64,000 nt of DNA from an uncultured Pelagibacteraceae bacterium (lineage in GTDB: Bacteria > Pseudomonadota > Alphaproteobacteria > Pelagibacterales > Pelagibacteraceae), in the NCBI GenBank assembly GCA_902562875.1, contig CACEVB010000004.1, positions 47,013-111,012 on the forward strand, written 5' to 3'. The notes under the pieces are model-generated. The model worked only from the letters and a program-made list of their open reading frames with translations. It was not told the origin of the DNA and did no database searches. A program made the position numbers and the translations under genes. Below, one piece after another: positions 1 to 9,709 of this stretch (positions are counted from its first letter, which is position 1; every line of letters begins with the position of its first letter).

Positions 1-365
1 AAACATTGAAAAAAAAATATAAAATAAATAAAAATAATATTCTTGGCCATTCAGATATTTCTTATAATCGAAAAAAAGATCCAGGAGAAAAATTTCCTTG
101 GAAAATTTTAGCTAAAAAAAAACTTATAAACTGGTATCATATTTCAAATAAACAAAAAACAAAGATAAGATCTGTACAAATAAACTATTTACAAAAAAAA
201 AAGTTTCTCAACAACCTTAAAAAAATAGGATATTCAAAAGCAAAGAACTCGATAGAGAACAAAAAATTAATAATAGCTTTTCAAAGAAAATATAGACAAG
301 ATTTAATTAATGGAATTGTAGATAAAGAATGCTATGAAATATCAAATAAAGTCAATAAATATTGA
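1..365 (+). CDS. N-acetylmuramoyl-L-alanine amidase (AmpD/AmiD-like), C-terminal part; 5' end outside the window
   Basis: Frame open from the window edge; C-terminal motif 'GHSDISYNRKKDPGEKFPWKIL' is typical of amidase_2 (AmpD) proteins. Confidence 0.75.
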   Translation, partial: TLKKKYKINKNNILGHSDISYNRKKDPGEKFPWKILAKKKLINWYHISNKQKTKIRSVQINYLQKKKFLNNLKKIGYSKAKNSIENKKLIIAFQRKYRQDLINGIVDKECYEISNKVNKY

Positions 366-410
366 ATTTTTTTATCTTGAAAAATTCTTAATAATAAATA
401 TTTTAGTTTT

Positions 411-764
411 GCTAGATAAACGACTTATCGCTTTTTTAAAAAAAAGAGGAAAGTCCGGGCTCTACAAAGACACGGTGCCAGTTAATTACTGGCGGGGATG
501 ACCCTAGGGATAGTGCCACAGAAAACAAACCGCCTTATCAAGGCAAGGGTGAAAAGGTGTGGTAAGAGCACACCGGCTGCGTGGTAACATTCAGCGCATG
601 GAAAACCCCACCGAGAGCAAGACTGAATAGAGATGACATTGTTTAATAAACTAAAAACAGTCTTTGGTTAGTCATCTGGGTTGGTTGCTTGAGCCTTAAA
701 GTGATTTAAGGCCTAGATAAATGATAAGTTTAAACGACAGAACCCGGCTTACAGTTTATCTAGC
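411..764 (+). ncRNA. rnpB: RNase P RNA (bacterial class A)
   Basis: Core 'GAGGAAAGTCCGGGCTC', 'AGGGTGAAAAGGTGTGGTAAGAGCACACCG' and 3' 'GACAGAACCCGGCTTACAG'. The ends pair as P1: gctagataaac (411-421) with gtttatctagc (754-764). Confidence 0.95.
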
Positions 765-832
765 CTCAAAAAATATAATAATTTCATATTTATCTTAGAA
801 ACTTTCCTTGAATTTAAAGCCAAATATATGTG

Positions 833-861
833 TTGACGCATCTATTTAAAACCCATAATAT
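833..861 (+). promoter_or_regulatory. Putative sigma70-type promoter of mraZ/dcw: TTGACG - 17 nt - TAATAT
   Basis: TTGACG at 833-838, TAATAT at 856-861, upstream of mraZ; overlaps the CCCA repeats. Confidence 0.5.
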
Positions 862-875
862 CCCATAAAAACCCA
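852..875 (+). promoter_or_regulatory. Putative MraZ operator: three direct CCCA (TGGG on - strand) repeats at 10-bp period
   Basis: CCCA at 852-855, 862-865 and 872-875, 20 nt before the mraZ ATG. Confidence 0.65.
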
Positions 876-894
876 AATAAGGAATATATGGAAT

Positions 895-1350
895 ATGTTT
901 TTATCTACTTTCGAAAACAAATTGGACAAAAAAGGAAGAGTTTCTGTGCCAGCTACATTTAGATCATATCTTTCAGGTTTAGGGTATAACGGCATTATTT
1001 GTTATCCATCATTTAATCACAATTGTTTAGAAGCCTGGTCACAAGATAGAATTGAGAAGATAACAAATGCAATTGATAATTTAAATCCATTTGAAGAAAA
1101 AAAAGATTATTTTGCGACATCTATCTTATCTGAAAGTGTTAATTTACAATTCGATAATGAAGGAAGAATTTTATTAACTTCAGTATTATTAAAACATGCA
1201 AAGATAAAAAATAGTGTTGTATTTGTCGGCCAAGGAAAAACATTCCAAATTTGGGAGCCGACATTACTCGAGAAATTTAAGGTAAAAGCAAAGAAGAAGT
1301 CAAATACTAATCGTTCGAACCTTAAATGGGAGCAAAAACTAAATAACTAG
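895..1350 (+). CDS. mraZ: Transcriptional regulator MraZ
   Basis: '[22 protein letters not shown]' MraZ/SpoVT-AbrB fold motif; start of dcw cluster. Confidence 0.93.
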   Translation: MFLSTFENKLDKKGRVSVPATFRSYLSGLGYNGIICYPSFNHNCLEAWSQDRIEKITNAIDNLNPFEEKKDYFATSILSESVNLQFDNEGRILLTSVLLKHAKIKNSVVFVGQGKTFQIWEPTLLEKFKVKAKKKSNTNRSNLKWEQKLNN

Positions 1351-1360
1351 AGGGGGAAAA

Positions 1361-2806
1361 ATGACAATTAACTTTAAAGCACCAGATATAAAAGAGCTTA
1401 AACCAAGAATATTGGTTTTAGGAGTTGGTGGAGCAGGTGGAAATGCAATAAATGGAATGATAGATAATGGTCTACAAGGAGTAGAATTTATTGCTGTTAA
1501 CACTGATGCACAAGATCTTAAATTAAGTAAAGCAAATGCAAAAATTCAAATTGGTCTAAATTTAACTAAAGGTTTAGGTGCAGGAGCTAAATTAGATATT
1601 GGTCAAGCAGCAGCCGATGAGTCTTTAAATGACATAGTAAATATTTTGCAAGGAGCAAATATGGTTTTTATAACTGCTGGTATGGGAGGTGGAACTGGAA
1701 CAGGTTCAGCCCATGTAATTGCAAGAGCAGCCAAAGAATTAAATATTTTAACTGTTGGCGTTGTTACACTTCCATTTTTATACGAGGGACCTTCAAGAAT
1801 GAGAAGAGCTCAATCTGGACTAGAGGAGTTAAGAAAGCATGTTGACACAATAATCGTAGTTCCAAATCAAAATTTATTCAAAATTGCAAGTGAACAAACT
1901 ACATTCGAAGAATCTTTTGAACTATCAAATGATGTTTTATTACACGGTGTTCAAAGCATAACTGATCTGATGGTACGACCTGGTTTAATAAATCTTGACT
2001 TTGCAGACGTTGAGACAGTTATGAGCTCTATGGGCAAAGCAATGATGGGCACAGGTGAGGCAGATGGTGAGGGTAGAGCGACTAAGGCTGCTGAAATGGC
2101 AATAAATAATCCACTGATAGATGACTATACTTTAAAAGGCGCAAAAGGATTACTTGTCAATATAACTGGAGGAAAAGATCTAAAACTTTTTGAAGTTGAC
2201 GAGGCTGTGAATAAAGTTAGAGCAGAGGTTGACCAAGAAGCAGAATTAATTATTGGGGCAATCACAGATCCAGATCTAGATGGCAAAATGAGAGTATCTA
2301 TAGTCGCTACCGCTCTAGATGGACAACAGCCTGAAGCTAAATCTGTAATTAATATGGTTCATAGAATTCATAATCGAAATCCAGGTTACTCTGATTTTTC
2401 AAATTTGATGTCAAAAAATAATTTGAATATATCAAATAATCAAAGTCACATGGTTGATGGTGCAACTGCTCTAAAGCTTGAAAACGAGATAATTGATGAA
2501 ACTCAAGATAGAACAGTTCTAGATGATGAAAACTCATCTGAAAATTTAGATGTAAATAGATCGATTGATCACAGTTTAGAGCTAAATGAACAAGACCCAG
2601 ATAATAATCATGATGGAATAACAAACACTAATGGGCTAGAAAATTTTGGGATAGATGAGATAGAGGAAAGCACTCCAAATTTATTTAATTCTGAGGAAAA
2701 AGATAATACGGAGCAAGATTTCACCTCGTTTGATAAATCTAAAGTTGATAAAGACGAGGAAGATGATTTAGAAATCCCAGCATTTTTGCGAAGACAAAAA
2801 AATTAA
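1361..2806 (+). CDS. ftsZ: Cell division protein FtsZ
   Basis: Tubulin signature GGGTGTG, NTDAQDL, and C-terminal conserved peptide '[12 protein letters not shown]'. Confidence 0.97.
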   Translation: MTINFKAPDIKELKPRILVLGVGGAGGNAINGMIDNGLQGVEFIAVNTDAQDLKLSKANAKIQIGLNLTKGLGAGAKLDIGQAAADESLNDIVNILQGANMVFITAGMGGGTGTGSAHVIARAAKELNILTVGVVTLPFLYEGPSRMRRAQSGLEELRKHVDTIIVVPNQNLFKIASEQTTFEESFELSNDVLLHGVQSITDLMVRPGLINLDFADVETVMSSMGKAMMGTGEADGEGRATKAAEMAINNPLIDDYTLKGAKGLLVNITGGKDLKLFEVDEAVNKVRAEVDQEAELIIGAITDPDLDGKMRVSIVATALDGQQPEAKSVINMVHRIHNRNPGYSDFSNLMSKNNLNISNNQSHMVDGATALKLENEIIDETQDRTVLDDENSSENLDVNRSIDHSLELNEQDPDNNHDGITNTNGLENFGIDEIEESTPNLFNSEEKDNTEQDFTSFDKSKVDKDEEDDLEIPAFLRRQKN

Positions 2807-2824
2807 TGATCTTCAATAAAATAA

Positions 2825-3829
2825 ATGAATGCCACCATAAAATCGGAAAAAAAACATTTTCCGGTATTAATTAATGAATTAATTAATATTATTTCCCCTC
2901 TTTATGGTGGCACCTTTGTAGACTGCACTTTTGGTAATGGTGGTTATTCTAAAGAGATATTAAAACATCCAAAAAATAAAGTTATTGCAATCGATAGAGA
3001 TACTGATGTTTATAAAATTAGTAACATTCTCAAATTAAAATATAAAAATAGATTTAATTTTCAAAATCTTAAATTTAGCCAAATCGATGAGATTTCAAAA
3101 CAATCTAGTAACTTAAAAGGAATTATTTTTGATTTAGGATATTCATTAAATCAGATGCAAAACTATTCAAGAGGTTTTTCATTTAAAAGCAATTCTAAGC
3201 TTAACATGACAATGGGTTTAAATACATTTACAGCTTACGATGTCATTAATAAATTAAAATTTGAGGAATTATCAAACATAATAAAATATTTTGGCGATGA
3301 AGATAAAGCAAAACTAATTTCAAAGAAGATTATTCAAAATAGAAGTATTAAAGAAATTGATACACAAGAACTTGTTTCAATAATTAATAAAATAAAGAAA
3401 TTCAGAAAAAATAAAATTCATAATGCAACAAAAACTTTTCAAGCAATAAGAATTTTTGTTAATAATGAGATATCAGAATTAATATATGGACTTATAAATA
3501 GTTTTAAGATTTTACCAGTTGGTGGAGTTATAGTAGTTGTAACTTTTCATTCGCTAGAGGATAAAATTGTCAAATTTTTTTTCAAAAATTATTCAGAGAA
3601 TAAAGCGCAATCTAGATATCTTCCCAAAATAGCGGAAAAAAAAAATATCATTAAATTAAATAATAAAAAACCAATTTTACCAAGTTTAAATGAAATAAAA
3701 ATTAATCCACCATCAAGGAGTGCAAAATTAAGATATGGTTTTAAGTTGAGAAAAAATGATGATTTTGATGATTTAATAAAAAAATTTCAATTTTATTTAA
3801 ATATAGAAAAAATAGGAAAAAAACTTTGA
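2825..3829 (+). CDS. rsmH: 16S rRNA (cytosine(1402)-N4)-methyltransferase RsmH (MraW)
   Basis: 'HFPVLINELINII..GGTFVDCTFGNGGYS', 'VVTFHSLEDKIVKFFF', 'NPPSRSAKLR'. Confidence 0.95.
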   Translation: MNATIKSEKKHFPVLINELINIISPLYGGTFVDCTFGNGGYSKEILKHPKNKVIAIDRDTDVYKISNILKLKYKNRFNFQNLKFSQIDEISKQSSNLKGIIFDLGYSLNQMQNYSRGFSFKSNSKLNMTMGLNTFTAYDVINKLKFEELSNIIKYFGDEDKAKLISKKIIQNRSIKEIDTQELVSIINKIKKFRKNKIHNATKTFQAIRIFVNNEISELIYGLINSFKILPVGGVIVVVTFHSLEDKIVKFFFKNYSENKAQSRYLPKIAEKKNIIKLNNKKPILPSLNEIKINPPSRSAKLRYGFKLRKNDDFDDLIKKFQFYLNIEKIGKKL

Positions 3830-4131
3830 AAAAAATAATTTTAATACTATTTTTCACATTCCTTATTTTTGTTACATCATTTGTTAAAAATTCAACAAAA
3901 AAACTCAACGATCAGATTTATGCAACAAACGAAAGTATTAGTGTTTTAAAAAATAAATTGGATTTACTTCAGTTAGAGTATAATTATCTAACCTCTCCAG
4001 ATAAGCTAGTGGAGTATCAAAAATCTTTTTTTGATGAAGAATTAATTCCTATAGAACTTAATGAAATTAGTAAATTTAACGCGACTACTGGTGAAATTTT
4101 AAATGATAATAAACTAAAATTTAATGACTGA
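3826..4131 (+). CDS. ftsL: FtsL-like small bitopic membrane protein
   Basis: One N-terminal TM segment plus coiled coil; sits between rsmH and ftsI, overlapping both. Confidence 0.7.
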   Translation: MKKIILILFFTFLIFVTSFVKNSTKKLNDQIYATNESISVLKNKLDLLQLEYNYLTSPDKLVEYQKSFFDEELIPIELNEISKFNATTGEILNDNKLKFND

Positions 4132-5806
4132 TAATAAAAAGATAGTTTTAGAAGAATATTCAGGAAAATTTAACTACATACGAAAAAAGAGTGAAATAGA
4201 TATATCGTTTAATAGGGTTGCATTTATATTTTTCGTATTTTTTGCAATATTTATAACATTCTCAATTAAAATTATTCACTTAGGAAATGGTGAAATTAAA
4301 TTAAAAAAAATATCTTTAAATAACGAATTTAGATCAAATATTCTTGATAGAAATGGAAATATTTTAGCTAAAAGCGTAGTTACAAAGAATATTGGTATTA
4401 ATCCCAAAGAGATTATCGATATAAATAAATTATTGATTAATTTAAAATTAATCTTTCCAAAAAAAGATTTTAACAAAATAAAGAATAAAATTGATAAAGG
4501 AAAATTTTTTTATTTAGAAAAAAAAGTTTCATCAAAAAAATACAAACGACTAATTTTATTAGGAGATAAATCTATAAAGGAGGAGCAAAAAATTTCACGT
4601 ATTTATCCTCAAAGAAATTTATTCAGTCATATTTTGGGTCAGATTGATGATGACAACCAAGGTATTTCAGGAATTGAAAAATTTTATGATTATGAATTAA
4701 AAAGTTCAAAAAAACCAATAACTTTATCTTTAGACATAAATCTTCAATATTTAATAAGAGAGGAATTAATTAAATCAAAAGAAATTTTTAAAAATATTGG
4801 AAGTGCAGCAATATTAATGGATGTGGATAATGGTGAAATATTATCAATGATATCTTTACCTGACTTTGATTTAAATAAAAGAGAAAATATTACTGATAAA
4901 AAATTTATAAATAGGGCAACCAAGGCAGTCTACGAACTAGGATCAGTATTTAAAACCTTCACTTTTGCAGCAGCATTAAATAATGAATTAATTGATATAA
5001 ATACTCCGTTTTTAAACTTAGAAAATAAGATTTCATGTGGAGATAGTCAGATTAGAGAATACGATGAAGAAATCCCTAAAGATTTAACTGCACAAGATAT
5101 ATTAGTAAGATCGGGTAATATAGGCTCAGTCAGAATTGGTCAAAAACTTGGAATAGAAAAATATAAAAGTTTTTTAAATAGTATAGGAATTTTACAAAAA
5201 ATAGATTTTGATATTGAGGAAGTTGGCCAACCAATTCCATTTCAATGGGGAAAATGTAAACTTGCTACATCTTCATATGGTCATGGAATAACAACAACTG
5301 CATTACAAATTTCAACAGGATATGCAATAATTTCTAATGGAGGATATAAAATTTCACCAACGCTTATAAAAAATGAATTAGTTGATAAAAAAAATTTTCG
5401 TAAAATATTGAAGAAAGGTGTTTCTGAAAAAGTTAATTCATCCTTAAGAAAAGTCGTATCCTCAAAAGAAGGTACAGCCGGTTTTGCAAATATAAAAGGA
5501 TATGAGGTTGGTGGAAAAACTGGTACAGCACAAAAAAGTGTAAATGGTAAATATTCCGAAAAAAAAATTAATACTTTTATCTCAATATTTCCTACTTCAA
5601 AACCAAAGTTTGTATTATTAGTTTTGCTCGACGAGCCAAAAGTAAATAAAGAATATATTTACAATTACAGAGATGGATCAGGTTTCAAATATAAAGGAAA
5701 TTGGAGAAACACGGCAGGATGGACTTCTGTTGAAATAGCAGGAAAAATAATAGAAAAAATTGGGCCAATTTTAGCCACAAAATACTATGATTTTCTTAAT
5801 GAATGA
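4124..5806 (+). CDS. ftsI: Peptidoglycan D,D-transpeptidase FtsI (PBP3)
   Basis: Transpeptidase motifs 'YELGSVFKTFTF' (SxxK), 'SGN', 'GGKTGTAQK' (KTG). Confidence 0.93.
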   Translation: MTDNKKIVLEEYSGKFNYIRKKSEIDISFNRVAFIFFVFFAIFITFSIKIIHLGNGEIKLKKISLNNEFRSNILDRNGNILAKSVVTKNIGINPKEIIDINKLLINLKLIFPKKDFNKIKNKIDKGKFFYLEKKVSSKKYKRLILLGDKSIKEEQKISRIYPQRNLFSHILGQIDDDNQGISGIEKFYDYELKSSKKPITLSLDINLQYLIREELIKSKEIFKNIGSAAILMDVDNGEILSMISLPDFDLNKRENITDKKFINRATKAVYELGSVFKTFTFAAALNNELIDINTPFLNLENKISCGDSQIREYDEEIPKDLTAQDILVRSGNIGSVRIGQKLGIEKYKSFLNSIGILQKIDFDIEEVGQPIPFQWGKCKLATSSYGHGITTTALQISTGYAIISNGGYKISPTLIKNELVDKKNFRKILKKGVSEKVNSSLRKVVSSKEGTAGFANIKGYEVGGKTGTAQKSVNGKYSEKKINTFISIFPTSKPKFVLLVLLDEPKVNKEYIYNYRDGSGFKYKGNWRNTAGWTSVEIAGKIIEKIGPILATKYYDFLNE

Positions 5807-8634
5807 ACCTTTCTAAATTATTAAAAGTTCCTGAGGATAAATCTAAATCTCATAAATTTACAAGCCTTACTTTCAATAGTAAAGATTGTAAACCAGGAAG
5901 TATTTTTTTTGCAATAAAGGGAAATAAATCAAATGGTAATAAGTTTATTAATGAGGCGATAAAAAATGGAGCCAAGACCATTATTTCAAATATCAATTTT
6001 AAAGGATTTAAAAAAAATATACTTTACATAAATTCAAAAAATCCCCGGTCTTTGTTGGCAATTTTATCAAAAAAGTTTTTTTTAAAAAAACCAAAAAATA
6101 TTATAGCCGTTACAGGGACAAATGGAAAATCATCAGTTGCAGATTTTTATTTGCAAATATTAAATCTCAATAAAAAAAAGGTTTCATCTATTGGTACACT
6201 TGGAGTAAGAAGTCAATTAATAGATATTAAAACAAAGAATACCACACTTGATCCTATTACACTAAATAGAACATTATATAATTTATATAAAAAAAAAGTC
6301 AATAATGTTATACTTGAAGCTTCTAGCCATGGCTTGAGCCAATGTAGATTAGATGGCCATAAATTTAATATTGGTATATTTACCAATTTGTCCAGAGACC
6401 ATTTTGACTACCATAAAAATTATAATAATTATTTTAATTCTAAACTTATTTTATTTAAAAAACTTTTAAAAAAAAAAGGATTAATTATTTATGATAATGA
6501 TATTAAGGAGTCAAAAATAATAAAAAGTATAATAAAAAAAAATAATTATAAATATTTATCTATAGGTAAACAAGGATCATTACAAATAATTGAGCATAAA
6601 TTTGTAAAAGAAAAACAAGTAGTAAAATTTAAATTTAAAAACAAAATATATAAATTTAAAACCAGTCTTATTGGTAAAGTGCAAATTAAAAATTTACTAA
6701 TGGCACTACTTGCGGCCACAAAAGTTGTATCAATAAGAAATATTGTAAGAATATTGTCCGACATTAAACCTTTGCAGGGTAGGTTTGAAAAAATTGGAAA
6801 TATTAATAATTGTGCCAAAGTTTTTCTTGATTATGCACATACGCCAGATGCATTAAAAAGCTGTATAAATAGCCTAAAACTTCAATTTAAAATGAGTCCG
6901 ACGTCCATAGTTTTTGGTTGTGGTGGTGAGAGAGATAAACCAAAAAGGGCGTTGATGGGCAAAATTGCTAGCGATTTATGTGATAAAGTTTATTTAACAG
7001 ATGATAATCCTAGAAATGAAAATCCTAAAAAAATTAGACAGGAAATAAAGAAATTTATAAAAAAAAAAAAATTATTGGAAATTCCATCTAGAAAAAAAGC
7101 CATTGAAAAAGCAATTAAAGATTTAAAATCAGGTAATATTCTCATTGTTACTGGAAAAGGACATGAAAATTATCAAGAATACAAAACAATTAAAAAATTT
7201 TCTGATAAACATTTTATAAAAAAGTTTATTAGTATTAAAAATTCAAAATTGTCTAATTATTGGAAAACAAATATTATAAATGAAAAACTTAAACAAAAAA
7301 AAATTAATATTAAATCAAGAATAGAAACTGCAACAATAAATTCAAAAATTATCAGAAAAAACCAAATTTTTTTTGGTGTAAAAGGTGAAAAAACTGATGG
7401 TAGTTTATATGTTAATCAGGCAATAAATAATAATGTCGAAGCAGCCATTATAAATAAAATCAAAAACAAAAACTCTCTAGGAATACCTGTAAAAGACAGT
7501 TTAAATTTTTTTTCTGAAGTTTCTAAAAAAATAAGGGAAGTATCAAATTGCGAAGCCATAGCAATAACCGGTAGTTCTGGCAAAACTTCATTTAAAAATT
7601 TACTGACCCATGTATTATCTAGGCTGTCCACAGCCACGTCTTCGAAATATTCTTACAATAACAAATTTGGCGTTCCTCTTTCACTTTTTAATATCAATTT
7701 AAAAAGTAATTTTGGTGTTTTTGAAGTTGGTATGGATAGAAAAGGTGAAATAACAAAACTTTCAAAATTAATTAGACCTAACTTGGGAATCATTACAAAT
7801 ATTTCTTATGCACATATCAAAAATTTTCAAAACTTAAAAGATATAGCCAACGCCAAATCTGAATTGATTGAACAAATTGAAAAAGGTGGAACAATAGTAT
7901 TGAATAAAGATGATAATTTTTTCAATTTTTTAAAAAAAAAATCAAAAAATAAATCTTTAAAAATTTTAACTTTTAGTAAATCTAAGCAATCCGATATTAG
8001 ACTTGGAAGAATAAAAACTAATAATTCTATTTCACAATTGAAAATAATAATCAATGGAAATCATCCAGTTGACTTTAAAATACCAAATAAACTTCTTCCT
8101 TACCTGGACAATATTTTAGGTGTATTAGCGATAGTGTCTGTATATTTTAGCCCGAATGAAATTAAAAATAATATTTTTCAAGATTTTGATATTACTGATG
8201 GCAGAGGAAATCTAATTGTTATAAAAAAAAATAATAAAAGAATTAAAATAATTGATGAAAGCTATAATTCTAACCCGTTGTCTCTTAAATTTTCAATAAA
8301 TAATTTTGAAAAAATAAAATCTAAAAATTCTAGAAAAATTGTGCTACTAGGTGATATGCTAGAACTTGGAAAATATTCAAAAAAATTGCATTTAGAGGCA
8401 TCTAAATATATTAATAATTCTAATATAGATAAGGTTTTTGTTTTTGGAAATTATATTAAGTATACTTTTAACAAAATTAAACCACAAAAAAGAGGTAAAA
8501 TTCTAAATAAATATGAAATAAAAAATTTTATTATTAATGATTTAAAAAATGACGATTTATTAATGGTTAAAGGCTCAAATTCAACAGGATTAAATAATAT
8601 AATTAAAATAATTAAGAAAAAAAATGCTTTATAG
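5803..8634 (+). CDS. murEF: Fused MurE-MurF (UDP-MurNAc-tripeptide synthetase / UDP-MurNAc-pentapeptide synthetase)
   Basis: One uninterrupted 943-aa ORF with two Mur ligase P-loops, 'VTGTNGKSS' (MurE) and 'ITGSSGKTS' (MurF), with 'DDNPRNENP' (MurE) and 'DESYNSNPLS' (MurF). Confidence 0.92.
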   Translation: MNLSKLLKVPEDKSKSHKFTSLTFNSKDCKPGSIFFAIKGNKSNGNKFINEAIKNGAKTIISNINFKGFKKNILYINSKNPRSLLAILSKKFFLKKPKNIIAVTGTNGKSSVADFYLQILNLNKKKVSSIGTLGVRSQLIDIKTKNTTLDPITLNRTLYNLYKKKVNNVILEASSHGLSQCRLDGHKFNIGIFTNLSRDHFDYHKNYNNYFNSKLILFKKLLKKKGLIIYDNDIKESKIIKSIIKKNNYKYLSIGKQGSLQIIEHKFVKEKQVVKFKFKNKIYKFKTSLIGKVQIKNLLMALLAATKVVSIRNIVRILSDIKPLQGRFEKIGNINNCAKVFLDYAHTPDALKSCINSLKLQFKMSPTSIVFGCGGERDKPKRALMGKIASDLCDKVYLTDDNPRNENPKKIRQEIKKFIKKKKLLEIPSRKKAIEKAIKDLKSGNILIVTGKGHENYQEYKTIKKFSDKHFIKKFISIKNSKLSNYWKTNIINEKLKQKKINIKSRIETATINSKIIRKNQIFFGVKGEKTDGSLYVNQAINNNVEAAIINKIKNKNSLGIPVKDSLNFFSEVSKKIREVSNCEAIAITGSSGKTSFKNLLTHVLSRLSTATSSKYSYNNKFGVPLSLFNINLKSNFGVFEVGMDRKGEITKLSKLIRPNLGIITNISYAHIKNFQNLKDIANAKSELIEQIEKGGTIVLNKDDNFFNFLKKKSKNKSLKILTFSKSKQSDIRLGRIKTNNSISQLKIIINGNHPVDFKIPNKLLPYLDNILGVLAIVSVYFSPNEIKNNIFQDFDITDGRGNLIVIKKNNKRIKIIDESYNSNPLSLKFSINNFEKIKSKNSRKIVLLGDMLELGKYSKKLHLEASKYINNSNIDKVFVFGNYIKYTFNKIKPQKRGKILNKYEIKNFIINDLKNDDLLMVKGSNSTGLNNIIKIIKKKNAL

Positions 8635-9709
8635 TTTTTTAATAAGTTTAGTAGATAATTTTTCATTTTTAAATGTTTTCAAGTATTTAACAGTTAGAAC
8701 AGGTTTAGCTATGTTTACATCTATGCTTGTAGTTTTTATTGTAGGGGAACCATTCATTAAATATTTTTCAAATAAACAAATACATAATCCTATACGTGAA
8801 GATGGCCCTCAAGAACATATCATTAAAAAAATTGGAACGCCAACTATGGGTGGTGTTTTAATATTATTAGGACTTTTTTCAGGTATCTTGCTTTGGAGTG
8901 ATTTACTAAATCCTTTTAATTGGTTTTTAATATATATTACTTTATCATTTGGAATACTTGGTGCTTACGATGATTTAATGAAGATTAAAGGCAAAAGCTC
9001 AGCAGGCATTTCATCAAAATTAAAAATTATTATTCAATTGTTGTTTGCACTAATTGGAATATTAATTTTAACATACTTAGCTGACCCAGCTGATTTGGAA
9101 TATTTATACGTTCCATTTTTTAAAAATGTTATAATTAACCTTGGATGGTTTTTTGTTCCATTTTATTTATTTGTAATAATTGGATCATCAAATGCTGTAA
9201 ATTTAACTGATGGTTTGGACGGATTAGCAACCGTACCTGTAATACTTGTAGCAGCTTGTTTTGCATTTATAAGCTACCTTACTGGGAATATTGTATTTTC
9301 GGAATACTTACAAATTCCATATATTGAGGGAGCGGGTGAGGTTGCAATATTCTGTGGATCAATAATTGGCGCTTGCCTCGGATTTCTATGGTTCAATGCT
9401 CCCCCGGCAAAAATTTTTATGGGTGACACAGGATCTTTAGCTCTTGGGGGATCTCTAGGTGCTGTTTCTATATTAACAAAACATGAGATTGTTTTAGCTA
9501 TTACTGGTGGCTTATTTGTTTTTGAAGCATTTTCTGTAATTGTTCAAGTAATTTCATTTAAATTAACTGGAAAAAGAGTTTTTAAAATGGCACCTATTCA
9601 CCATCATTTTGAAAAAAAAGGTTGGCCAGAGTCTACAGTTGTAATTAGGTTTTGGATTATCTCTATAATATTAGCAATGATAGGTCTCGCTACTTTAAAA
9701 TTAAGATAA
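8624..9709 (+). CDS. mraY: Phospho-N-acetylmuramoyl-pentapeptide transferase
   Basis: 'TPTMGGVLIL', 'NAVNLTDGLDGLA', 'FMGDTGSLALGG', 'MAPIHHHFEKKGWPE'. Confidence 0.97.
   Translation: MLYSFLISLVDNFSFLNVFKYLTVRTGLAMFTSMLVVFIVGEPFIKYFSNKQIHNPIREDGPQEHIIKKIGTPTMGGVLILLGLFSGILLWSDLLNPFNWFLIYITLSFGILGAYDDLMKIKGKSSAGISSKLKIIIQLLFALIGILILTYLADPADLEYLYVPFFKNVIINLGWFFVPFYLFVIIGSSNAVNLTDGLDGLATVPVILVAACFAFISYLTGNIVFSEYLQIPYIEGAGEVAIFCGSIIGACLGFLWFNAPPAKIFMGDTGSLALGGSLGAVSILTKHEIVLAITGGLFVFEAFSVIVQVISFKLTGKRVFKMAPIHHHFEKKGWPESTVVIRFWIISIILAMIGLATLKLR

Noticed and set aside
2349-2624. Antisense ORF inside ftsZ and the other 60-140 aa minus/plus ORFs lying inside confident genes (e.g. 18553-18927, 28046-28408, 53624-54034, 51025-51396)
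   Set aside because: Each is fully covered by a well-supported gene on the other strand or frame and has no recognisable domain; expected by-product of AT-rich codon usage.
7059-7071. A13 tract as evidence of a frameshifted or pseudogenised murEF
   Set aside because: The reading frame is open on both sides and both ligase domains are complete.
9652-9708. Longer murD start inside mraY
   Set aside because: The ATG at 9709 overlaps the mraY stop and matches the family N-terminus.
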